Source: Sphingobacterium sp.
Lineage (GTDB): Bacteria > Bacteroidota > Bacteroidia > Sphingobacteriales > Sphingobacteriaceae
Length of the DNA stretch: 33,023 nt
Assembly: GCA_022712315.1 (NCBI GenBank)
Contig: JALAGS010000070.1
Coordinates: forward strand, 1-33,023
Reading direction: 5' to 3'
Shown: piece after piece, positions 8,041-16,258 of the stretch
How the letters are laid out: each line of letters starts with the position of its first letter
How positions within the stretch are numbered: position 1 is the stretch's first letter
Program-made: the position numbers and the translations under genes
Notes under the pieces: model-generated
Seen by the model: the letters and a program-made list of their open reading frames with translations, nothing else
Databases searched by the model: none
Told to the model about the DNA's origin: nothing

Positions 8041-8045
8041 TTACT

Positions 8046-8492
8046 ATGAAACTTGCAAAAAGAAATTGGAACAATTTTTCACTTTTTTCGCCCATGTTTG
8101 ATAATTTTAACCGTGAGCTTTTAAACTGGGACAACAAAAATTACTCATCAACAAGTACCACTGTTCCTGCAGTCAACATCAAGGAAAATGCAGACAGCTT
8201 CGAAGTGGAGGTCGCCGCACCCGGCATGGCCAAAGAGGACTTCAAGGTGACACTCGACGGCAATCTATTGACCATATCTTCAGCTAAGCAAGAAGAAAAC
8301 GAGGAACATCAAGACAACTATACACGCCGGGAGTTCAGCTACCAATCTTTCCAACGCAGCTTTGAACTTCAGAAGGAGGTTGTCGATCAGGACAATATCC
8401 AGGCACGCTATGAAAATGGTATGCTCCGACTGACCATACCAAAGAAAGAAGAAGCCAAACAGAAAGAACCGCGGATGATCGAAATATCCTAA
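8046..8492 (+). CDS. hsp20: Small heat-shock protein, Hsp20/alpha-crystallin family
   Basis: A 148-residue cytoplasmic ATP-independent holdase that binds unfolding proteins. The alpha-crystallin domain covers about residues 36-140: it starts with VPAVNIKENADSFEVEVAAPG, contains KEDFKVTLDGNLLTIS, and ends with the family hallmark ENGMLRLTIPK near residue 130. Then comes a short charged tail (KEEAKQKEPRMIEIS). The N-terminal arm is short and aromatic, as usual. Transcribed alone or with the small gene downstream; a strong hairpin follows 24 bases after the stop. A palindrome and a very strong ribosome binding site precede it. Confidence 0.96.
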   Translation: MKLAKRNWNNFSLFSPMFDNFNRELLNWDNKNYSSTSTTVPAVNIKENADSFEVEVAAPGMAKEDFKVTLDGNLLTISSAKQEENEEHQDNYTRREFSYQSFQRSFELQKEVVDQDNIQARYENGMLRLTIPKKEEAKQKEPRMIEIS

Positions 8493-8516
8493 AAATCCAG
8501 ATAGCAGCTTTAACTT

Positions 8517-8548
8517 GGTTAGCCTCCCCTGGAGGCTAACCTATTTTT
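8517..8548 (+). terminator. Terminator after hsp20
   Basis: A perfect 11-base stem GGTTAGCCTCC (8517-8527) and GGAGGCTAACC (8531-8541) with a CCT loop is followed by TATTTTT. It lies between hsp20 and the small gene at 8569. Confidence 0.85.
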
Positions 8549-8568
8549 CAGTCTTTAATATAAAGATT

Positions 8569-8859
8569 ATGAAAACATCCAATTATTATATTGAATTACA
8601 GATGTTCTGCCACGGACGTTACATCACCATTGCCAATTTTGATAAGAACAGCTGTGAAAAGATTATTCATGAACTATTTGATGAACTACGCGGTGAGCCC
8701 GAGGCCTCCGATAGGAGACGATTGCGCATCAATCTTCTGCTGAACGACACCGCAATTCCGAAGACGCAGTTACGGTCCATACACTGTACACTGGATGAAT
8801 TGGCCGAGAATACCAAGATGATCATCAAGAAGACCTTCCGCTCAATCAACTTTGACTGA
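8569..8859 (+). CDS. 96-residue protein of unknown function
   Basis: Not recognised. It is a soluble, charged protein that alternates beta-like and helical stretches (YYIELQMFCHGRYITIANF, then KIIHELFDELRGE, then LRINLLLND) and ends in a basic helix (AENTKMIIKKTFRSINF). The ATG at 8569 is preferred: an upstream TTG at 8515 lies inside the hsp20 terminator stem. It lies 76 bases after hsp20 beyond the terminator, so it may be read by leak-through or by its own promoter. The following 209 bases hold no gene and are very AT-rich. Confidence 0.65.
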   Translation: MKTSNYYIELQMFCHGRYITIANFDKNSCEKIIHELFDELRGEPEASDRRRLRINLLLNDTAIPKTQLRSIHCTLDELAENTKMIIKKTFRSINFD

Positions 8860-9068
8860 TGTCAGCCTGCAACGACATTTACCGCCGACTATCAGCTTTT
8901 AGACCATTTAAACACATTTTTTTTACATTACTTTTTTTATTTCAATCTTGATTTTTATCAAATTGATTTTTAATTTGGGTGCGGTTTTTCAAAAAGGTAG
9001 CTGATACCCAAACCGACATTTTTTAAAAGCTAATATTCTATTTAAATATAAATTTTAGTTATTGGATC

Positions 9069-9923
9069 ATGTTAACAGAATTACTAATTACAAACACAGA
9101 CCGACGTTTTTCTTTCAGGCCATTTTTTATCGCACTTGTTGTGCTGGCCAACAGTTTCAATCTATCGGGGCAAACTACAAAACCCCTTAAATCCGGTTTC
9201 GAAGCGAGGCTCATCAATATTGAAGCCCCCAGCAATGAACCCTTTCGTTATACAACGACCCTGACCAATGGATCCGCCCAATTGGTTAACTACAACCTGA
9301 ATGCCCAGCTGCCCGATGGATGGCAGATCAGCTACCGCGTAGAAGGGTCGCAGGTGACTTCCCTGCAGATGCAACCCAATAAAGCCCAGGAAATCAGCAT
9401 TGAAATCAGCTGTCCGATCACGGCCAAACCCGATAAATATAAAATTCCGGTACGGGCGATCTCCCCGACCGACACCTTAAAGCTTGATCTCGAAGCAGTC
9501 GTTAAAGGCTCCTATGCCCTCGAGTTGACCACCCCCAGCGGGCGGCTGAGCGACGAAGTCGTATCCGGCAGCAGCAAGGAAATTCTGCTTAAAGTCAAAA
9601 ACACGGGCACCCTGCCACTCAATGCTTTGGAACTGACGTCCCAATTACCCAGCAGATGGGAAGCAAGCTTCGAACCGTCGAACATCAAACAGCTCGAAGC
9701 AGGTAAATCTATCGACGTCAAAGTCAACCTCAAAGTTCCCGACAAGACCATTGCCGGTGACTATGCGGCAAAATTTGAGATCAAGTCATCCAATAGCAAC
9801 GCCGACATTTCATTCCGTATGATTGTGAAGACTTCTTTGCTTTCTGGCTGGATCGGTATGCTGGTCATCGTTTTGGCCATTGGTTTGGTGTATTTTCTCA
9901 TCCGCAAATACGGCCGCAGATAA
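9069..9923 (+). CDS. NEW3-domain membrane-anchored protein of an ABC cluster
   Basis: A 284-residue envelope protein. A hydrophobic N-terminal stretch (FRPFFIALVVLANSFNLSGQ, about 17-36) is a signal peptide or anchor. Two immunoglobulin-like repeats follow, about 45-150 and 155-255, each with the pattern of the NEW3 (alpha-galactosidase-associated) family: LKVKNTGTLPLNALELTSQL, then PSRWEASFEP and the closing VPDKTIAGDYAAKFEIKSS. A C-terminal membrane helix (GWIGMLVIVLAIGLVYFLI) ends in a basic RKYGRR tail, so the repeats face the periplasm. It ends 21 bases before the ABC ATPase gene and likely acts with the transporter as a periplasmic partner. Confidence 0.8.
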   Translation: MLTELLITNTDRRFSFRPFFIALVVLANSFNLSGQTTKPLKSGFEARLINIEAPSNEPFRYTTTLTNGSAQLVNYNLNAQLPDGWQISYRVEGSQVTSLQMQPNKAQEISIEISCPITAKPDKYKIPVRAISPTDTLKLDLEAVVKGSYALELTTPSGRLSDEVVSGSSKEILLKVKNTGTLPLNALELTSQLPSRWEASFEPSNIKQLEAGKSIDVKVNLKVPDKTIAGDYAAKFEIKSSNSNADISFRMIVKTSLLSGWIGMLVIVLAIGLVYFLIRKYGRR

Positions 9924-9944
9924 GGGCGCAACAAAAAGATTATC

Positions 9945-10946
9945 ATGATGAAGGATCCTATCATTCAATTGACAGGACTAACAAAACGCTATGGCAAAGT
10001 AACCGCCGTAGACCAGTTGGACCTGCACATTTATCCCGGAGAGATCTTTGGCCTGCTCGGCCCCAATGGCGCCGGAAAGACCACCAGCATTCTCATGATG
10101 CTGGGCCTGACCGAACCCACAGCTGGCACCGCCTTTGTCTGTGGACATAATGCCACGCGCAATCCGATCGCGGTGAAACACAAAGTCGGCTACCTGCCTG
10201 ACAATGTGGGCTTCTACCCGGATATGACAGCGCTGGAAAACCTAAGCTTCATTGCCCGGTTAAATGGACTTACAGAATCCCATGCCCAAGCTGCTGCAAA
10301 AGACATGTTACATGTCGTTGGACTCGAACGGGAAATGCATAAAAAAACCGCTGCGTTTTCCCGTGGGATGAAGCAACGGCTAGGTTTGGCTGAAGTGCTG
10401 ATCAAGGCTCCCGAGGTTGCCATCCTTGATGAGCCAACGCTGGGTATTGATCCCAAAGGTGTTGACGAATTCCTCGAACTCATCAAACAGCTCAGCAGAG
10501 AACACAACCTTACTGTACTGCTTTCTTCACATCACCTTCACCAGGTGCAGCGTGTATGCGATCGGGTGGGTATTTTTGTTGGTGGAAAGCTGCTGGTCGA
10601 AGGATCTATCGAAAGCCTATCCCAAAATTTACAGCAACAGAAAGGCATCAGCACAGTCATTACTCTTGAGCATGCCCAGGGCAATCAAAAACGCTTTGAA
10701 GAAGTATTAAAGGATTTGCCCGGACTCCGTGATCTTACGATCAACGGATCCACGATCGAGCTAATGACCGACAGCGATACAACAGCAATGGCCGTGCGCC
10801 TGCTGGTGAACAATGGCGCCGATATTGTATCGGTGAACCGCAACGACTATCAGCTCGATGATATTTATAACACCTATTTTGAGAATAGCATAACAACAGA
10901 TACTGTCTATGAAAAATCCAACGGTTTCTTCAAAAGATATCAATAA
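9945..10946 (+). CDS. ABC transporter ATP-binding protein
   Basis: A 333-residue cytoplasmic ATPase of the ABC-2 export type. Visible are Walker A GPNGAGKTT (39-47), a signature variant FSRGMKQRLG (from 138), Walker B VAILDEP with Asp162-Glu163, and the H-loop SSHHLHQVQ. A C-terminal extension of about 100 residues (from about 235) is typical of exporters of this kind. Two adjacent ATGs (9945 and 9948) could start it; the choice makes no functional difference. It lies between its NEW3 partner and its permease, whose start overlaps its end by 38 bases. Confidence 0.94.
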   Translation: MMKDPIIQLTGLTKRYGKVTAVDQLDLHIYPGEIFGLLGPNGAGKTTSILMMLGLTEPTAGTAFVCGHNATRNPIAVKHKVGYLPDNVGFYPDMTALENLSFIARLNGLTESHAQAAAKDMLHVVGLEREMHKKTAAFSRGMKQRLGLAEVLIKAPEVAILDEPTLGIDPKGVDEFLELIKQLSREHNLTVLLSSHHLHQVQRVCDRVGIFVGGKLLVEGSIESLSQNLQQQKGISTVITLEHAQGNQKRFEEVLKDLPGLRDLTINGSTIELMTDSDTTAMAVRLLVNNGADIVSVNRNDYQLDDIYNTYFENSITTDTVYEKSNGFFKRYQ

Positions 10947-11901
10947 GCGACCAGCCGTACCGATGCAGGTGCTGGTCCGCAAAGAAATTGCCTCGCATAT
11001 CCGGAGCTGGCGCTTTATTATCCTGATCCTACTCATCGTGCTGACCTTCGGCGCCTCCCTCTACGTATCATCCATGGGGCTCAAAAATGCTGTCAGCAAT
11101 ATGCGCGATCCCGATCAGTCATTTTTATATTTAAAGCTACTGACCATAACGGATAATTCTATTCCGCCGTTTCATGTTTTTTTAAACTTTTTAGCACCCT
11201 TGTTGGGCATAGCCTTGGGTTTCGATGCCGTCAATGCGGAATATAATCAAGGGACACTCACCCGTTTGCTGGCGCAGCCGATTTACCGTGACAATCTCCT
11301 GTTCGCCAAATTTCTGGCGCCGCTGGCCGTGGTAGGTACGTTATTTGTTGCGCTGGTCATGCTGATGATCGGTGGCGGTCTCCTGGGCACTGGTGTACGG
11401 ATAGAACCGCAGGAATTGGTACGTATTTTGGGTTTCACCCTGATCAGTGTGCTGTATGTTGCCTTCTGGCTGAGCCTTTCCATCCTGTTGTCGATCCGCT
11501 TTCGCCAGCCGGCCACCTCAGCACTTACCGCAATCGGCATCTGGTTGTTTTTTACGGTATTTTTCCCTATCCTGGTCAACCTGGCAATACGTCCCTTTTT
11601 GCCCAATCCCAATTATATTTCTGAGCAGGAGTATATTGGCTATAATCAACTCATCTTAAATTTACTTCGCTTATCACCGAGCCAGCTCTATACCGATGCA
11701 ACCACCACCCTATTGATGCCTTCGGTACGCAGCCTGGGTCCCATTTCGATGGAACAGATGGTCGGTGCCATCCCTTCGCCACTCTCCTTTCGGGAAAGTT
11801 TTCTCATGGTATGGCCCCAGATCAGTGGACTCAGCGCAGCCATGATGATCTGTTTTGCCTGGTCTTATTACATTTTTATGCGGCGGGAAATCAGAAGTTA
11901 A
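10909..11901 (+). CDS. ABC-2 type transporter permease
   Basis: A 330-residue inner-membrane permease with six predicted helices: about 32-54 (IILILLIVLTFGASLYV), one after residue 85 (FHVFLNFLAPLLGIALGF), then GTLFVALVMLMIGGG, ISVLYVAFWLSLSILL, IWLFFTVFFPILVNLA, and a last helix before the end RREIRS. A long loop lies between helices five and six. The first ATG overlaps the ATPase gene by 38 bases; an in-frame ATG at 10963 would remove the overlap and begin just before the conserved VRKEIASHIRSWR, so the true start is uncertain. A strong terminator follows. The exported substrate is unknown. Confidence 0.92.
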   Translation: MKNPTVSSKDINKRPAVPMQVLVRKEIASHIRSWRFIILILLIVLTFGASLYVSSMGLKNAVSNMRDPDQSFLYLKLLTITDNSIPPFHVFLNFLAPLLGIALGFDAVNAEYNQGTLTRLLAQPIYRDNLLFAKFLAPLAVVGTLFVALVMLMIGGGLLGTGVRIEPQELVRILGFTLISVLYVAFWLSLSILLSIRFRQPATSALTAIGIWLFFTVFFPILVNLAIRPFLPNPNYISEQEYIGYNQLILNLLRLSPSQLYTDATTTLLMPSVRSLGPISMEQMVGAIPSPLSFRESFLMVWPQISGLSAAMMICFAWSYYIFMRREIRS

Positions 11902-11948
11902 GAACCTCAACCAAAGCAGCTTATCAAAACTGTATTCATAAACTGTAA

Positions 11949-11975
11949 GGCGCACCCTCCCGTGCGCCTTTTTTT
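11949..11975 (+). terminator. Terminator of the ABC operon
   Basis: Arms GGCGCAC (11949-11955) and GTGCGCC (11962-11968) enclose a CCTCCC loop and are followed by seven T. It begins 47 bases after the permease stop. Confidence 0.9.
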
Positions 11976-12139
11976 ATTTCCTTTCAGCCCTTCCGTCCGG
12001 TCATTAATTTGTTCTCTCTGAAGAAGTCAAAGAGCAACAGGGGCGTTCACACGATAATAGAAAGGCGACATCAAGTCAAAAAACCACAGTGTCGCGCACA
12101 GGTTAATTGAAAAGACGATAGGAAGGTGATAGAATAATA

Positions 12140-12181
12140 ATATACCAAATAAAAACAAATTAGCTCCATTTTTGGTATATT
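12140..12181. promoter_or_regulatory. Inverted repeat upstream of the SDR/flavin reductase pair
   Basis: Two 11-base arms AATATACCAAA and TTTGGTATATT are separated by about 20 bases, close to two helical turns centre to centre. They lie about 40 bases before the ATG at 12223, so an operator for a dimeric or looping regulator is possible. Confidence 0.4.
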
Positions 12182-12222
12182 TGTATATAATAAATAAACA
12201 GCTGCACTTAAGAAATCAGGCT

Positions 12223-13641
12223 ATGAAAATTCTCTTGACCGGTGTTACCGGGTATATCGGAAAACGTCTTCTGCCAGTGCTGCTGGAGCAGGGACATGAA
12301 GTGATCTGCTGTGTACGAGATAAGAATCGTTTTGACACCTCGGCCATCCCGGCAACTGTTGAAGTTGTCGAAGTTGACTTCCTGGATCAGGAGACCCTGA
12401 AAAATATTCCGGCTGAAATTGATATCGCTTATTTCCTGATCCATTCAATGGCTACGCAATCCGGTGATTTCCAGCAGATGGAAGCCCAATGTGCGACCAA
12501 CTTCCGGGACTTTATTGAAAAAACCAACGCGCAGCAGATCATTTATCTGAGCGGAATAGTTAATTCGGATCACTTATCGAAGCATCTCGACTCAAGAAGG
12601 AACGTTGAAAACATCCTGGCAAGCGGCCGCATTCCGATCACCACGCTTCGTGCCGGTATCATCGTTGGCTCAGGGAGCGCATCTTTCGAGATCATCCGCG
12701 ACCTTGTGGAAAAACTTCCCCTAATGATTACACCCAGATGGCTGAAAACAAAATGTCAGCCCATCGCCATACGCAATGTGATCGAATTTATGATTGGGGT
12801 CATCGCCAGACCCCAGACTTTTAACAAAAGCTATGACATCGGCGGTCCCGACATCCTCAGCTATAAAGAGATGCTGCTGCAATATGCTGCGGAGCGGAAA
12901 CTCAGCCGGCATATCATTGTGATCCCGCTCATGACGCCGCGGCTCTCCTCCTACTGGCTCTATTTTGTGACTTCGACGTCCTATAACCTGGCTAAAAACC
13001 TGGTCGACAGCATGAAAGTGGAAGTGGTCTGTCAACCAAATCATCTGGCCGAAGAACTCGGCATCCAGCTGATCAGCTACCGTGCATCCATCCGCTTAGC
13101 TTTTCAAAAAATCGAAAGCGACAACGTGGTGTCCAGCTGGAAAGACGCACAGACCAGTAAAATTTTATCGGGCGGGCTTACCCGGCTGCTGGAAGTGCCC
13201 AGCTATGGCTGCTTTAAGGATGTCCGTACAGCCCCGCTTCCTGACAGTGAAGCGTCATTGACCAAAATCTGGTCCATTGGCGGCAATTCGGGCTGGTATT
13301 ATGGCAACTGGCTCTGGAAAATCCGCGGCTTCATGGATCAACTGGTCGGCGGCGTAGGCATGCGGCGGGGACGCAAAAATAAAAGTGACCTTGCAGCCGG
13401 CGATGCACTTGATTTTTGGCGCGTGCTGATCGCAGATCGAAAAACGAAACGACTGCTACTCTATGCGGAGATGAAACTCCCCGGAGAAGCATGGCTAGAA
13501 TTTAAAATCGAAGATAATATCCTGGTCCAGACCGCCACCTTCAGACCGCTAGGTATTGCCGGAAGGCTCTATTGGTATGCCGTATGGCCTTTTCACGGCT
13601 TCATATTTAAGGGCACGATCAACCGGATCGCTAACGCATAA
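12223..13641 (+). CDS. Atypical SDR, NAD(P)-binding protein with C-terminal DUF2867-like domain
   Basis: A 472-residue cytoplasmic protein. The N-terminal Rossmann domain (about 1-300) begins MKILLTGVTGYIGKRLLP with TGVTGYIG at 6-13, the glycine motif of atypical SDRs (NmrA/YbjT-like), and has no clear YxxxK. The C-terminal part (about 310-472, from SSWKDAQTSK) matches the layout of the DUF2867 domain that is fused to such proteins, ending in RLYWYAVWPFHGFIF. An upstream TTG at 12172 would add 17 residues but lies in the inverted repeat, so the ATG at 12223 is chosen. It is 17 bases from the next gene, so the two form an operon. Confidence 0.88.
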   Translation: MKILLTGVTGYIGKRLLPVLLEQGHEVICCVRDKNRFDTSAIPATVEVVEVDFLDQETLKNIPAEIDIAYFLIHSMATQSGDFQQMEAQCATNFRDFIEKTNAQQIIYLSGIVNSDHLSKHLDSRRNVENILASGRIPITTLRAGIIVGSGSASFEIIRDLVEKLPLMITPRWLKTKCQPIAIRNVIEFMIGVIARPQTFNKSYDIGGPDILSYKEMLLQYAAERKLSRHIIVIPLMTPRLSSYWLYFVTSTSYNLAKNLVDSMKVEVVCQPNHLAEELGIQLISYRASIRLAFQKIESDNVVSSWKDAQTSKILSGGLTRLLEVPSYGCFKDVRTAPLPDSEASLTKIWSIGGNSGWYYGNWLWKIRGFMDQLVGGVGMRRGRKNKSDLAAGDALDFWRVLIADRKTKRLLLYAEMKLPGEAWLEFKIEDNILVQTATFRPLGIAGRLYWYAVWPFHGFIFKGTINRIANA

Positions 13642-13658
13642 AAAAGTATTCATACACT

Positions 13659-14267
13659 ATGATTTATAATGAACAGGCCATTGTGGCATTTGAAAGAAGA
13701 TACAGAGCTAATTTTATCAATTCGCTGGGCGGCTTTAAAAGTCTGGTATTGATCGGTACAAAAAACAGAGACGGCAGTGAAAATCTGGCCACCTTCAGCA
13801 GTTTGTTCCACCTGGGCGCAGATCCGGCACTCTGCGGTATCATACTCCGGCCGGCAACAGATTTTAGCAGCACACTGGAAAATATCCTAGCGCAGAAATG
13901 GTATACGATTAATCATGTTTCCCCCGCATTTGTACATCAGGCGCATCAATGCAGTGCCAAATACCCAAAAGGTGTTAGCGAATTTGAACAGGTTGGACTT
14001 ACCCCTGAATATCTGGGAAATATTCCGGCGCCTTTTGTCCAAGAAAGTAAAATAAAATTCGCCTGCAATTTTGTTCAGAAAACAGCCATTGAGCTGAATG
14101 GCACGACATTGGTCATTGGTCAGATCAAGGCAGTTTTGGTACCGGACATCTATCTGAAAGAAGATGGCTATATTGATATCGAAGAAGCCGGGACAGTTAC
14201 CACCAGCGGTCTCGATAGTTATCATACCACAAGCCGGATAGATCGGTTACCTTATGCAAAGCCTTAG
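13659..14267 (+). CDS. Flavin reductase-like, FMN-binding domain protein
   Basis: A 202-residue cytoplasmic protein of the flavin reductase/flavoredoxin family. The FMN-binding split-barrel is visible from about residue 20 to 190: NSLGGFKSLVLIGTKN, then ENLATFSSLFHLGADPALCG, ILRPATD and the TINHVSPAFVHQAH segment. It could reduce flavin for a monooxygenase or act as an oxidoreductase itself; the sequence does not decide. It follows the atypical SDR by 17 bases. The next 132 bases hold no gene. Confidence 0.85.
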   Translation: MIYNEQAIVAFERRYRANFINSLGGFKSLVLIGTKNRDGSENLATFSSLFHLGADPALCGIILRPATDFSSTLENILAQKWYTINHVSPAFVHQAHQCSAKYPKGVSEFEQVGLTPEYLGNIPAPFVQESKIKFACNFVQKTAIELNGTTLVIGQIKAVLVPDIYLKEDGYIDIEEAGTVTTSGLDSYHTTSRIDRLPYAKP

Positions 14268-14399
14268 GTAACCTTGGGCTGGAATTTACATTAGAGCGAA
14301 AAAGATTATCCGACTTTTATGAAGACTTTACTCCGCCGAATGGAAGATAATGCGATCCAACGTGGATTAATGTGCATAAAAATATCCCGTCAAATTCAT

Positions 14400-15320
14400 T
14401 CAATTAAACATGCCCCTAAATTCCAGTGGTGTTTGAGCAGTTTTCTTCTTGAAAAGTTTGCTGAAACTTTGGGCATGCTCAAAACCCAGTTCATAAGCGA
14501 TTTCGTTTACCGTAAGTTGTGTTGTTGATAATTTCTCTTTGGCTTTTTCAATAAGTTTATTGTGGATAAACTGTTGGGTATTCTGACCAATGAGCGCACG
14601 TAGCATGTCGCTTAAATAACCTGCAGAGAGATTCAACTGTTCCGAAAGAAAATGTACAGTTGGAACACCTCGAACAACCGAGTTATCATTGTTCAGATAA
14701 TCATCTAACAGCGCCTCTGCCTTCTGTAAAATATCATTGTTTACATTTTTCCGAGTAATGAACTGTCGCTTGTAAAATCGGTTGACATAACTCAGCATTA
14801 ACTCAATCTGGGAAATAATGACTTCTTGGCTAAATTCGTCTATCCGATTGTCCAGTTCATTTTTCATGATGTTCAAGATAGCTATCATCGTTTCTCTTTC
14901 CTGATCAGATAAATGTAACGCTTCATTCACAGAATAGGTAAAATAGCCGTACTTTCTAATTTTATGTGCTAAGGGAGAACCCAGGAAAAAGTCAGGATGA
15001 ATCAGCAGCAGATAGGCATAGGTATCCTTATTATATTCTGTGCTACCCACCAATTGATTGGGTGCAAAGAAAAGCATACTTCCTTCATTAAAATCATAAT
15101 AACCCCTACCGTACTTGAGTTTTCCGCTATTTTTTGTTATAAACGTTATTTTGTAGAAACTGAGGACATCATAGATTGGAGCCATATCGGTATTGAATGG
15201 GTTGTCCTGATTAAAATGAACCAGACTAATCAAGGGATGCTGTGGTTTTGGCAGGCCAAAAGCTTCATGACTCTCTGATATGGATATAAAGCGCCTTAAC
15301 TTACCGTCTTTCTTTTTCAT
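14400..15320 (-). CDS. AraC-family transcriptional regulator, 306 aa (copy B)
   Basis: Sister of 5869-6789, with the same sensing half and the same two helix-turn-helix units (LSEQLNLSAGYLSDMLRAL and LTVNEIAYELGFEHAQSF). Thirteen residues differ; six of them lie together near residues 205-220 (NNDNSVVRGVPT in place of DNDHPLVQGVLT), between the two halves. The DNA-binding helices are unchanged, so both proteins should recognise the same operator. Unlike copy A it is cut off from the SDR upstream by a terminator and must use its own promoter, probably TAAATTTA at 15325-15332. Confidence 0.93.
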   Translation of the reverse strand: MKKKDGKLRRFISISESHEAFGLPKPQHPLISLVHFNQDNPFNTDMAPIYDVLSFYKITFITKNSGKLKYGRGYYDFNEGSMLFFAPNQLVGSTEYNKDTYAYLLLIHPDFFLGSPLAHKIRKYGYFTYSVNEALHLSDQERETMIAILNIMKNELDNRIDEFSQEVIISQIELMLSYVNRFYKRQFITRKNVNNDILQKAEALLDDYLNNDNSVVRGVPTVHFLSEQLNLSAGYLSDMLRALIGQNTQQFIHNKLIEKAKEKLSTTQLTVNEIAYELGFEHAQSFSKLFKKKTAQTPLEFRGMFN

Positions 15321-15339
15321 AGTATAAATTTATAAAAAA

Positions 15340-15362
15340 ACCTGTAACGCATGATTACAGGT
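15340..15362 (-). terminator. Terminator between SDR and AraC, only in copy B
   Basis: Read on the minus strand, arms ACCTGTAA and TTACAGGT enclose seven bases and are followed by seven T. It lies just past the SDR stop. The matching place in copy A (6790-6809) is only 20 bases long and has no hairpin. Confidence 0.85.
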
Positions 15363-15378
15363 CTTTGAATCGGTGATT

Positions 15379-16155
15379 CTACCAGGGAACTTGACCGCCT
15401 TGTTCTGTTCGGTAAGTAGCCGGTCCCGTAAAGCTCCCATTAGGAATATCTTCTGCGAGCGCAACGCGTATCGGCTCAAGTGCCCCTTCTTCTACCGTAT
15501 CCGTCCCTTCAAAGTTATTCAGGGCTGTAGCTGTAAAGCCCGGACTTACCAGATTTACCTTAACATTTGTATTTTCCAACTCATTTGCAAGAGAAAGGAA
15601 AACTCCATTCAACGCTGTTTTGGAAGCCCCATATACCGCATCAAATCCACTACGAAAGGTATTGTCCCGATCGGCATTCAGCGTTAGTGAACCTAGGGAA
15701 CTTGAAACCGTTACGATTCTTGATTGTTTCGCATTCCGCAGTAAGGGTAACAATGCCTGTGTTATGGCAAGGGTGCCAAAGACATTGGTTTCCCAGACCT
15801 GACGCATTTCATCTATTGATGCAACGCTTGCTTTCTGGGCACTAAGAATTTCCCACATGGTGCGACCGGGAGTTCCAGCGTTTGAAATCGCCGCATTATT
15901 GACCAGCAAAGTAAGATACCCAAAATCATTTTCTATTTTACTTACTGCATTCTTGACTGAGTTGGTGTCGGTAATATCCAGCTGAATAGCCTGTGTTTTA
16001 AATCCTATCCGGTTGGCGGCATCTTCCCCTTTTTGTAAATTTCGCGATCCAACAAACACATCATATCCATTTTCAGCAAGAGCTTTGGCTATCTGAAAAC
16101 CAACACCTGTATTGGCGCCCGTAACAAGGGCTACTTTTATTTCATTTGTCTGCAT
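15379..16155 (-). CDS. Classical short-chain dehydrogenase/reductase, 258 aa (copy B)
   Basis: Sister of 6810-7586. The cofactor motif TGANTGVG (12-19), NNAA (86-89), SSSLG and YGASK (Tyr175, Lys179) are all kept, so it should be active. About 30 residues differ from copy A, clustered at 41-75 and 135-165, while the region after the active site is almost identical. The gene is followed by its own terminator. It lies 103 bases upstream of the end of the MFS gene on the same strand, so in this copy MFS, SDR and AraC read one after another. Confidence 0.93.
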   Translation of the reverse strand: MQTNEIKVALVTGANTGVGFQIAKALAENGYDVFVGSRNLQKGEDAANRIGFKTQAIQLDITDTNSVKNAVSKIENDFGYLTLLVNNAAISNAGTPGRTMWEILSAQKASVASIDEMRQVWETNVFGTLAITQALLPLLRNAKQSRIVTVSSSLGSLTLNADRDNTFRSGFDAVYGASKTALNGVFLSLANELENTNVKVNLVSPGFTATALNNFEGTDTVEEGALEPIRVALAEDIPNGSFTGPATYRTEQGGQVPW

Positions 16156-16258
16156 GTCTAATTATTTTAAATTTAATAGGACAAAGTTCACCATCTACAG
16201 ATGGTCAATTGTAGTCGAATTGAGGAAATTTCTAACCAAATTAAGGGTAGATGCAAAT

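Larger units (their letters stand above)
7587..8045. other. 459-base gene-free stretch
   Basis: The left 94 bases still match copy B and are the upstream region of the SDR. Right of 7680 the match stops. The stretch then holds a terminator-like hairpin at 7722-7760, an inverted repeat CTGTCAA...TTGACAG near 7900-7928, a 14-base palindrome at 7988-8001 and the Hsp20 ribosome binding site. A 76-codon minus-strand frame at 7626-7856 is open but I see no sign that it is a gene. Confidence 0.6.
11902..12222. other. 321-base gene-free stretch
   Basis: This holds the ABC operon terminator (11949-11975), about 170 bases in which I see no gene, and an inverted repeat at 12140-12181 just before the next gene. 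Confidence 0.6.
14399..16249 (-). repeat. Duplicated segment 1, copy B (AraC + SDR)
   Basis: Matches 5868-7680. Here it is directly joined at its right edge to duplicated segment 2, which in copy A lies at the far left of the window. The join falls within about 40 bases of the MFS stop codon. Confidence 0.85.
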
